Assembly: GCF_000281045.1 (NCBI RefSeq)
Contig: NW_008246107.1
Coordinates: forward strand, 1 to 25,183
DNA length: 25,183 bases
Direction of reading: 5' to 3'
Source: Saprolegnia diclina VS20
Taxonomy: Eukaryota; Oomycota; Saprolegniomycetes; Saprolegniales; Saprolegniaceae
Shown here: positions 9,501 to 18,815 of the stretch, one piece after another
Layout: every line of letters starts with the position of its first letter
How positions within the stretch are numbered: the first letter of the stretch is position 1
Translations under genes and position numbers: made by a program
Notes under the pieces: generated by a model
What the model saw: the letters and a program-made list of their open reading frames with translations, nothing else
Database searches by the model: none
What the model was told of the DNA's origin: nothing

Positions 9501-10258
9501 GACGCCGACGCGATCACGACCGTGCGCTACATCATCGAGGCGTGCGGGTCCGCGACGCCCAACCTCATTGTGGAGCTCGTGAAAGCCACGAACGTCAAGT
9601 TTATGAGCTTTATCGTCAAACGACCGCCTCGCCGAGGCCGTCGGCAGAGTGACGGCCGGCACTACCGGACGTTCGGATCCGTCGCGCTCAAGTACGCCAA
9701 CACCAACGGCTTGGACGCGACCAAGAACAGCGACCAAAAGATCGATATCGAGCACATTTGCGAGCCGTCGTACGCCTCGGGTACCCCATTTTTATGGCGA
9801 ATTGTGCAGCCAACGTCAGGCATAGGACGCGTGTACGTCAGCGGCATGATCGACTCGCTCATGAGCGAGTGCTACCAAAAACCCAACATCACGTCGGTCG
9901 TCAACCTTCTCATGTTTGGGTCCCCCGAAGACGACGAGTTTGTATTGTTTCAATGTATCAAGTGTGCAATGCATCTCGTAGGTGTCAACGACTCTTTCAA
10001 GTCAAAGTGCCCGCGCTGCTCGTCGGCAAAGAGTTTGCAGAGTGCTTTCGAAAATGCCTCAAACTGGTACCTTGTCCTATTGTCCTATTTTTCTATTATC
10101 AAAATACGTCGTAGAACCTCATTTGCATCGGGTGCCTCCACCTCGCGTCTGACAAGTCACCGTCGTACGTACACACAAACCCGCCGGGCACGATGAAGAT
10201 CGTCGCCACCGACTTGCTCTATCTCGTCGGAAAGCCGTGCGCCGAACTGCCCCTGTAG
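6573..10258 (+). CDS. BK/Slo-type potassium channel alpha subunit with two RCK domains
   Basis: Twelve exons (6573-6921, 6974-7016, 7066-7552, 7655-7936, 7982-8441, 8486-9045, 9092-9208, 9261-9413, 9456-9780, 9826-9937, 9982-10066, 10115-10258) join in phase to about 1,038 aa. In order: basic N-terminus; S1 (SMILLSLIWVGIYISV, near residue 90); S2/S3; an S4 with spaced Arg (TVRILRSYRILKYIK); S5; a long Cys-rich turret; the selectivity filter STLGYGD (near 298-303); S6; RCK1 (from HGIITAGGEVSAG, near 355, with ASICYVMINK and SGASGVVCIERLKLG); a charged linker; and RCK2 (GHVVVVGLPLSL, FISSFGMTEAHF, DSLMSECY, LVGKEFAECF, ending VATDLLYLVGKPC). The layout matches animal Slo1 throughout, although no extra S0 helix is visible. 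It should be a tetrameric, voltage-dependent K+ channel gated by cytoplasmic ligands. The calcium bowl is absent. The donor of the intron ending at 9091 is uncertain (9046, 9055 or 9058). Confidence 0.9.
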
Positions 10259-10373
10259 AATAGCGACACACCTACTATATGACACATAACTTATACTATC
10301 ACTATTGCATCTTGCTATCCTCGAAACAACTCAAACACGCTCATTACGTTTGCTGCCCACCTTAATTTGATGT

Positions 10374-11188
10374 TCAGTGGGACATGCTCAGCGCCACGTC
10401 GGCGCGGGCCCCAAAGAGACTCGGGTCCGAGCGTTGATAGAGAGCAACGTACGCTGCGTAGCTGTCTTGCACAGCGAGGTGCGCCTTCGCCGCTTCGTAC
10501 TGCAGCGTGGCCACCCACATCTGCGCACTCTGTCACATCAATCCGTCGAAGAAACACGCGTCCTCACCGTCAGATACAGGCTACGCACGAGCGCGTACAC
10601 TCCACACGCTTTGCGCAACGGACTCGTGGCGCTACCGACCAAACCCACTTCAGCTCGACGCTATCAAGCTAGAGTTGGCACCAGTTGTCGGCAGCCGTCG
10701 CACACCCTTCGAGTTGCAGCGTGCCGTCGTCTGGACTAGTAGCATTCGTCCTTGATCAGCTTCCACACGCCATTGAATCGTACCAGAGCATCGAGCCGCA
10801 GCAGCACAACGTCGCGCCGAGACGAAGCATGGCGGCTACGAGGGTCACCGCGACGAGCCCCAGCTGCACCAGGCAGAGCCCGCCAATCTACGCAGTGCGC
10901 TGTTGTATCTCACCCTCGCCTCCAAGCACCGTACCAGCATGGCGACGTGCGGGCGTGGGCGGTGTGTCGCGTACACAGCAGCAAGCGTCGTTGCGGTCAC
11001 GAGAAGTGGCACGCCCCAGGCGGCCGCTGTGATCTTGGACGAAGTTCGATGACCCACATAGAGGTCACTGGCCGAGAGCAGCAGGATGAGCTAGAAGAAG
11101 ATCGACAAGACGCAATAGGTTGCGAGAGCTGACGTAGTGCACGTACGAGGAGTGACGAGCCGAGGACCTTGTGCTGCGTGGGCGCCAT
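10374..11188 (-). CDS. Multipass membrane protein, unknown family
   Basis: Six exons (11147-11188, 10935-11090, 10784-10887, 10682-10735, 10568-10631, 10374-10529) join in phase to 191 aa through introns of 38-56 nt. Three hydrophobic segments are clear: LGSSLLLILLLSASDLYVG, WGVPLLVTATTLAAVYA and GGLCLVQLGLVAVTLVAAM. A Cys-rich loop follows (TLCCCGSML, then CPDDGTLQLEGC and further Cys). The C-terminus (MWVATLQYEAAKAHL, YVALYQR) is amphipathic and ends in ALSMSH. Three or four membrane spans with a cysteine-bearing loop recall tetraspanin-like layouts, but no diagnostic CCG motif in the right place was found, so no family is claimed. The start lies only 48 bp from the 3' end of the NOV-like gene. 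It runs convergent with the K+ channel gene. The last two introns are the least certain. Confidence 0.55.
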
Positions 11189-11236
11189 GGTGCACCAAAC
11201 GAAAAATGATATGAAAAATCGTCTTTTCTCTGGTTT

Positions 11237-14200
11237 TTACGCTTTTACGGCGAGACTGGCATCCATGACCACCGAGAGCTTGAGCTTCTTTTGTCGGAGG
11301 AGCGTGTTGGGGTTGCGCAGCTTGACGATCGGGCAGTTGACGACGGCGCCAACATGCGGCTTGACCTGGAAGACGCGATAGATCGTATACTGCGACCCGT
11401 GCGCGGCCGCAAAGTCGAGTTCCTGGACACTCATCTCGAACGAGAGCTTGTCGAACGTGCTCGTGGCTTTGACCTCAATGTACTCGCGGCCGCCGCTCTC
11501 GTGGTTGATGCAGAGGTCGTACGGCAAGCCCGTCTCTTCGTCGGCGTTGATCCACTCGACACGCGCCCCCAGCGATGCGTGGAGCACCTCGTACACATAT
11601 GCCTCGCCGGCGCGCCCGATCGCCATGCGCATCTCATCCGTGAGCTGGAGCGGACGCTGGGCATGGTAGGCGGGCAACGGGCCCGCGTGCGGCATCTCGA
11701 CCTGGAACATGGTGCCTTGGGACGGCCGGACCCGCTTGCTCGGGGCTTCGAGCGCTTGCGGGTTGGCCCAGTCGTGCTTGCGCTTGAGCTTGGTGCCCTC
11801 GCTACATGATGCGATGAATCGCCGATATAGCATCCAAGAGTACCTCCAGAGCGGCGGCGGCACGGCCGACTCGGGCTGCATGCTCCGTACAAAGAGAGCG
11901 TTGGCTACGGACGAGGCGAGCTCGGACGACGCTCCGTACATGTGGTTGGCCAGCGTCGCAAACACAACATATTCGTTCAACGGCTCTTGCACGTACAGGC
12001 GGTGGTCGTGCAGGAACGACGCGTGGTGCTCCCGATGCACGACCGCGCCGTTGATCGCACACTCGACGACGAGCGACGAGACAAGCGAACAGCGCAGGCG
12101 CCCAAGCAACGCCGCCCACGTCTCCTACAGTATATACACTGAGACCTTTGCGACATGAGTACCAGCACGCACCGTGGTCGCGGGCGGCGGCAGCGCCGCG
12201 CGGTCGACTTGCCGCGCAATGTAGTCCCGAAGCCCGTCTTCGTCCGGCACCCTACACCCCACCATGGCATTTTGCGACTTGGATCAAAGGGAAGACAAAA
12301 CGTACGTCACGTCGCACTCGACGTGCGTCGTGTAGGCCACCGTCGGCATGCCTTGCGCGACCAAGTAGTCTCGGAGCGAGACATCGTACGGAAGCACGAG
12401 CAGCGATGGATGCGGCAGCGCGAGTGGCAAGGGTGCGTCATCACCGGCCAGCACGTGCGCGTCGCTCAAGACGACAAACGTCCCGGCGTGGGTCGGAAAG
12501 ATCGCGTGCGCCATTGCCTCGGGCAACGCAACGTTGTGCTCGCTCAAGAGCTCGAGGACGTCGAGGACGAGCGCGTGCTTGGTGCTCTCGCGCACAGTTG
12601 CGTTGGCGCAGACGACCGCGACGCGCGCACACCACTCGGCCGGCGCCGACACGATCGCTGTCTCGAGGTTGTGGGTCGGCCACGCCTGCACGAGCCCTTC
12701 GAACGGCGCGTTGACGGCCGACGCGACGTCGACGAGCGGCGTGTTGAGCGATAGCGCGTCGAACCACGACGGCACGCCTTTCGTCCAGTACGCGCCGGCG
12801 CCGAACGTGACCATGGTGCCGTTGATCGCTTGTAGAAACGAAAGCGTATCGAGCGTCGCCTTGAAGGGCAGCGCGTCTTGCCAATGCGCCGCCAAGAACG
12901 TCAAATGCGGGCGGCTGTCGACGGTATTTGACGCGAGCGCGGCCAGCACGTTAGCCATCGTCGGGTGCGTGGGTACGCCAAGACGCACAAACAGCTCTTT
13001 GAGCGTCTTGGGATAGACCGAGGCAAGCGCAACGAGCCCCGGGAGCGCCACGTCATGCATCTTCCACACACACTGCGCCAGCGTTCGACGGGAGCCGTCG
13101 CCCGCAAACACGAGCGGAGCCGACGCAAAGGCTTTGCGTACCGACGCAACGTCGGCGTCCGAGAGGTCCCGAAGCAGCGTCTGCAAGTGCTCGTAAATGA
13201 CGTGGACGTCGGCGTCCGTCGTCGAAGGCGACTGCAGCAGCCGTACAAGGTCGCTTGGCGACAAGCCGTGGTGCATCTGCAGCGCAGCGATCAGCGCCTT
13301 GTTGGTCACATCGACGACGGTGGCCGAAACGTGCGAGCGCAGGCGACGAGGAAGCGACGGCGAACAGACGTATGCCTCGGACGGTCGCGCGAGTGCCACG
13401 GTTGACGCGTGCTGCACGGGGACCCACGCGTGCGCCGTCAGCGTCGAGACTGCAGAGAGCAGCGAGGAAGTGTGCGTCGGGCGCCACGCTTGGTCGAGGT
13501 ACTGGAGCAGTGCCGTGGCGACAGGGACACTGGGCGTGGCCACCGCGTACGCCACGATCGCGTCAAGACCAGGCACGTCGTCGTTGCCAGCATCGAGGCT
13601 CAACAGCACGGGCATGCGCAAGACCGTCGAGAAGAACCCGGCCGCCTTCTCCCCGTAGATCGATGGGTCAACCACCGAGAAGGCGTCGAACGCTTTGGCG
13701 TCCGGCAGACTCGGGTTGACGAGATACAGCTGGCGCGAGAGCGGTACGAGGTGACCTCGCGTGGTGAGTACACTGACGCTCTCCTTGATGGCCGCTATTA
13801 CGGGCGGTGAGACCTCGTGCGCCGCCGCGTGGGCGAGGAGGAAGGCCATGACCGCGTGCTGGTCGGTTTGGCTCTTGCTCGCTGCCTTGGCGCGCGGAAG
13901 GACGTGGTGCAACAGCACGTCGGTCGCGCTCATCGGCTTGACACCGGCCGCCAGCGCAAACGCGCGCGCGACGGGCGTCGCCTGCAGCTGCTCGACGACG
14001 TCGGGCGCCAAGAGCTGGATCGCAGAGGCAAAGGGCACGGCGATCGACACGACGTCGGTCGGCAAAAAGACGGTCGATGCCGGCGTCACGAGTGTCTTGG
14101 TGTCGCCGGCCAGCGGCAGCAGCGGCACGTGCTGGATCTGCGCAGCGACCGCCGTGGTCGACCGTTCACGCTGCGCGAGGCGCGCCAGTTGCACGAGCAG

Positions 14201-17200
14201 GCGGCCATGGTACGCGGTCGGAAGCGACGACGGGTGCACGCTATTGGCGATGTGCACGAGATGCGCGCTTCTCAGCGCTTGGATACCGAGCGTGCGCTTC
14301 ATCTCGGGCGAGAGCCAGGCGCTGAACGACGAATGCAGGTAGTCCTTGTCGCAGATGTCGCGGAGAATGGTGTCGCAGGGCGTCGGCGCGTCGTCGCCAA
14401 AGAGATCCATGGCATCGAGCACCGATGACGGCGGCACCCACTTGCCCGCCGCGTTTTGCACGACCGGCATCGACTGCAGCCGAATGCCAATGTCTTGGGC
14501 GAGCACGTGGAACGGCGGCTGGACGTCGTGGAGGAGCGGCAGCAGCCGGATCAAGTGCGGATGGCACTGGACGACGGCCAGGAACGCCTCGACAAAGAGC
14601 GACGGGAACTCGAGGAGGAGCCATTGGTTCCACGCCGAGTCGAGCACGGCCTCGCGCGACGACGGCACTTCAAAGTCGGCTTGCAAAATGCACCGAAAGC
14701 CGTAGCTTTGCAGCGGCAAGTAGGCAAACACCGACTGCAGCGGGTGCGACGACACGTGCTCGTCCGAGATCGGAAACGCGACTTGGAGCAGCGTCGACGC
14801 GCCTGGTGGTACCTGCTCGCGCAGATTGGCGGTCGGCACCCGAATCGCGCGCTTGGCCACGTACCTAACCCCAGCAGAGTATAGAACGTTGAACGTTTGG
14901 GATCGTTGAGTATACGAACCATTGCTCGGACGTGGACGCGCTCGTGTGCAGCGTCACGAGATGCGGCGAGTTCCACGTCTTTTGAAAGCGCACGCGTGTC
15001 GAGAGGACGTTGTTGGTGAGCTCGAGCGACTCGAGCTGCTGCAAGAAAAGCAAAATGGACGGTTGAATGCGCTCGAGGAGGGCGCACGTCGACGGCAGTT
15101 GCGCTTTGGCTTGCGCGTGCAGCGGGAAGTGCATGACCGTGCCCTGTTGCGAGTCGGGGAACGCCGGCGCGTCGATCCAGTACGGCAAAATGTAGCTCAC
15201 ATGGTCTACGGATGACGCGTCAGACTCATGGAATGCTCCCGATGGCGAGGTAGACTAGGCGACAAAGCACGTGTCCCGACGAAGATGGACGTATATCTTC
15301 ATGTCGTGCGAAGGCGCGGTCATGACACGAGTCATGACCTGACGCCGCATGCACATCGGACCGTTGTGCAAGCGATCGCGGGGGCAAGCCAGCACAAGTT
15401 GCTGCTGCCACCCGCGATGCCGGTATGCCAATGTATCAATCTTTCAATCTTGGAAAAAACGAGTACCTGGCCCAAGGTTATGCTGGGGGTTGGCGTCGAA
15501 GCGCAGGTGGTACCCGTTGCTGTGGATCTCGGGCGCGTGCGTGACGGTGAAGACCGACTTGAATCCAATGCCTTTTTGGCCAATGAACCCAGTCGCACTC
15601 GCCTTTGTCGACGCGCCGACGTCACAGAGCGCGCGGACGTGCGCCGGCTGGAAGCCGACTTCGTTGCAGACAAACGTGATTGCGTCATCGGTGACGACAA
15701 ACGTCGCGCAAGGCGAGACACCGGGCGCGTACGTGTTGTCGTCCGCGTTCTGGATGAGCTCGAGCACAAAGTGCGTCGACGCGGCGTAGAGCTCTTCGCT
15801 AAGGCGCTTGAGCGCGCGCTCGAGGCGCTGGTGCTGGCGCTGCAGAAAGGCTTGCGTCTCGGGCGTCACGGGCAGCCCAATCCCAAAGTTGTCGCGTCGA
15901 ATGCTTTCGACGAGCGAGCGGCACGCGTCGCCGTCGACAGGTTGCACCTCGGACGTTGCGACGACAGCGGCCGTCGACGGCAAGGTAGCGCCAACCGAGA
16001 CACGCGGTGTCGCGACGGCACGAGCTTGGACCTCGTCGGCTTGCACCGGCGTCGGCGATGCCGACACTGCCGCCGAGGCGGCAAAGCGGCCGCTCGAAAA
16101 GAACGCGTCGAGGTGCGCTTGCCACTGCGGCACGGACGCGGTCACACCCAAGTGCGCCAACCGCAGCTGGTCGGCCCAGTGGGTTGCTGCGCGCCAGAGC
16201 TGGTCGGGCATACAGTGGACGACTGTTGCAAGGCTTTGGAGCACGTGCGGGCCGAGATGCGGGACAAGGTCGAGCGGAAGGCGGCGAAGCGCGGCCAAGA
16301 CCACGTCGACCGGCGCCGGCACTTGCTCGAGCACCGCCACGATCGCAGAGTCGATGAGCGTCCACGGACACGCGTCGCGCATCGCCACAAACATTGAGGT
16401 AACGTGCACGGCGAGGTCGTCGCCGGTCGTACCGGTCACAGCAATTGACGCCGGCGTCGACGTGGCAGCTAGCTTGAGAAACGCGCCAGAGCGCACTTTG
16501 AGAAGTGGGACATGCGGCAAATGGTGCTGGACGAACGGCAGCAAGGGTCCGTGCTCGTGGGCAAAATGCAGCGACCAGCCAAGCGCCGACTCGATGTCGA
16601 CCAAGCACGGAAGTGCTTTGAGCGCGGCGACCAGCTCGGCGATCGACCGTTGGAGCGTTGGCAGTGTCGGCGCTGAGGCGAGCAGCGGGTGTGTAAATAG
16701 CAGCGTCGTTGGCGGCGCCTGCAAGGACGCAAGCGCGGCCGTCGGCACCGACGAGAGGTGCAGCTCGGCGCCGACGGCGGCCGTGACTAGCGCTACGGTG
16801 GGCGCCAACGGCGGCGAGGCGAAGTCGTGCAGCGCGACGCGGCACTGGTACACGAGCGACTCGACTTGAGGCAGTAAGGTGCGTGGGCACCCGCTATACC
16901 ATAGTGTCAGACATCTTGGACAGGTATCAACGACGCGCGCACCGCTTCTTCAGAGGCAGTTGCAGGGGCGGCGACGCCACGTTTGTTGCGGCAGCAAGAA
17001 GCGACGGCAGTTGCAGCTCGACTTCAATCGCGCGCAGACGAGCCAGAACATCGACGTCGTCGTCGTCGTCCTCGCGAAAGACCTGCTCAAGCTTGGTTCG
17101 AAGTTTCGTCAGCGTTGCGGCATCGACGACCGGCTACATTAGAGTAGTTTAGTATGCAGCAACGATGAGTCGGGGAGAGCGTACCTCGGACGGTGTCGGC

Positions 17201-18608
17201 GCCAGCACTGGCAACGACGGCGGTACCGGCAACGACATGGAAGCCTTGATGTCTTCGCTCTCACTGCCTTCGTCGTCGTCGTCATCGGCGTCATCGTCGT
17301 CGTCGATGACGTGGCATTTGCAGGTACATGCGCACGAGCACGCGTCCTTGCCGACGCAGCAGCACTTGCACTCGTCATCGTCGTTGGCGTCCTCTTTGGC
17401 GGCGGCTTCGCGCTGCTGGCCCTTGTGCTATTGCAAAAACACCGTATGAAATTCCGAAAACCAGGAAAAATCGGCAAATCACAAAAAAGAGGAGAAAATA
17501 CAAAAAAAACTTTGGAAAACCATGAAAAATTCGGGAAAAATCGTACCACAGAATCGAGCTTGTCGGTGTCGAGGAGCACGCGAGCTTTGGCCATGATGCT
17601 GCAGAGGACCCACGAGACCGTGGCGGACCGCGATTTTTCCATTTTTTTGCGCACGACTTTGGCGCGCAATTTGGTGTCCATGGCTGCGATCGTCGACGCG
17701 ACGTTTTTGGGCAAGCGCGACCGGTACCGCGCAATCTCCTGGTCGAGCTCGGCGTCGAGGCGCGTGATTGTCGTCAGAAGCGACGACGCAACGCGCGCGG
17801 CCACATTTGCCTTTTGGTTGCCCTCGGGCAATGCGACATTTTGGGCGGAAAGCGCGTCGCCAATGGCCTTTTCCCGGTTTTCGGCGCTAAATTTGGTCTT
17901 TGTGATTTCAAATACACGGGCGGTGATGTCTTTTCGGAAATCGTTCTCGAGATCCCGGAGCTCCTTGCGCTCTTCGTTGTACATGCGGCGCATGAGCTCG
18001 ATCGAGCGGCCCATGTTGGCGACCGCGACGCCGAGGGTGCCCACCGGATGCTGGAGTGTCCCGGCCATGTACGCTAGGAAGACGGCCGGGTCCTGCGTCT
18101 GCCGATTGTGGACGAAGCGAAAGTCGCGCAAATGCAGTAGCACGTCTTTGGTCGAGAGCGGCGCGATCGGTGGCGGGCCCTGCACGTGAAAGTGGTAGGC
18201 CACAGCCGGCGAGAGGGCAAAGCACGTGCCGAGCCCGAGTGTGTCAAAGGTCGGCACGCGGTGCAGCTCGAGGAAGCCGGCCTCGGCGTCGTTGACCGTT
18301 GAGATAGCGCGTGACGTGACGTAGATCCCAACAAAGTCCCACAGCGACGCTTCGAGGTCGAGCACTTGGCGGATCGCGGGCACAGCAAACGGCGCACCGA
18401 GGTTGAGCTCGGCGAAGGACATGACGTTGAAGCGCAGGCAGAGCGCGTCGAGGAGGTCCTTGGACGAGAGGAAGCTTGGCGGTCCATGCGATCGCTCCCG
18501 ACGGATGGCTTCGACCTCGGCCTCGACCTGCCAGAGGAGCGAGCTCGGCGGATACGCTGCTTGTTGTTGCATGCTCGGCCAAATCGAAAGTGGCCAGTGA
18601 TTGGCCAA
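11237..18608 (-). CDS. NOV: NO VEIN-like protein: GHKL ATPase plus C-terminal DUF3883 domain
   Basis: Eight exons (17547-18608, 17185-17427, 16943-17133, 15467-16893, 14920-15205, 12306-14864, 12173-12251, 11237-12124) join in phase to 2,244 aa, or 2,232 aa from the Met at 18572. Exon 1 is helical and ends in a charged segment. Exon 2 carries a 9-Cys cluster (near 361-379) and an acidic run. Exon 4 contains the GHKL ATP site: N-box HFVLELIQNADDNTY (near 862) and G2 box GFIGQKGIGFKSVF (near 925). Exon 6 has the NOV signature region (VFAYLPLQSYGFRCILQADF, VPSSRE, WNQWLLLEFPSLFV). The C-terminus (near 2105-2232) is DUF3883: GRAGEAYVYEVL, PYDL, YIEVKAT, a PD-(D/E)XK-like core. Arabidopsis NOV is a large nuclear protein needed for vascular patterning; the oomycete role is unknown. 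Sacsin shares only the ATPase part. Confidence 0.85.
15206..15466 (-). other. Long intron of the NOV-like gene containing a 22-bp palindrome
   Basis: At 261 nt this is about five times the usual intron here. It runs from GTACTCG at 15466 to CCGTAG at 15206 and joins phase-1 exons, giving NLGPDHVSYILPYW at the junction. No coding continuity with the NOV family is seen inside. It contains the inverted repeat at 15318-15339. Confidence 0.65.
15318..15339. repeat. Perfect inverted repeat ggtcatgac-acga-gtcatgacc
   Basis: Two 9-bp arms (15318-15326 and 15331-15339) are exact reverse complements separated by 4 bases, inside the long NOV-like intron. The arms could form a hairpin in the transcript or a dimeric protein-binding site on the DNA. 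Confidence 0.85.
17428..17546 (-). other. AT-rich 119-nt intron of the NOV-like gene, readable in frame
   Basis: On the minus strand the intron runs from GTACGATTT at 17546 to TTGCAATAG at 17428 and is markedly A/T-rich against the GC-rich exons, with several TTTTT runs. The upstream reading frame stays open through it, but the length is not a multiple of three, so retention would change the frame downstream. Confidence 0.7.
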
Positions 18609-18815
18609 AAGGACTGGTAACGCTTTTGCACCAATGAAACCGCGGGATTCCCCAACAAGCCTAAAGATTGGCCTAACGTATGCATTTCATTTTGAATTGT
18701 CCAATCAAACCGAAGCGATAGAACCGTAGGCTTCCGGAACACCGGATACCACACAATATCCGGATACGCCACCTGCCCTGGGTCCATTGCGGGTTGCACC
18801 TTGGCGCGGACCAGC
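18609..18815. promoter_or_regulatory. Divergent CCAAT-rich promoter shared by the NOV-like and FANCD2-like genes
   Basis: Only 207 bp separate the two start codons, or 243 bp if the NOV-like gene starts at 18572. CCAAT occurs at 18631-18635 and 18701-18705 and inverted (ATTGG) at 18667-18671, with one more at 18600-18604. The two forward copies sit in a longer repeat, CCAATGAAACCG and CCAATCAAACCG, 70 bp apart. A TATCCGGATA palindrome lies at 18757-18766. The arrangement suggests an NF-Y-type bidirectional promoter driving both genes together; co-expression is inference. Confidence 0.6.

Noticed and set aside
12148-14884. Several 150-200 codon plus-strand ORFs
   Set aside because: Low-complexity Arg/Ala-rich translations opposite NOV-like exon 6, with no motif or family resemblance.
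15228-16397. 389-codon plus-strand ORF antisense to the NOV-like gene
   Set aside because: Arg/His/Val-rich translation typical of the antisense of GC-rich coding DNA; the minus strand carries clear GHKL motifs here.
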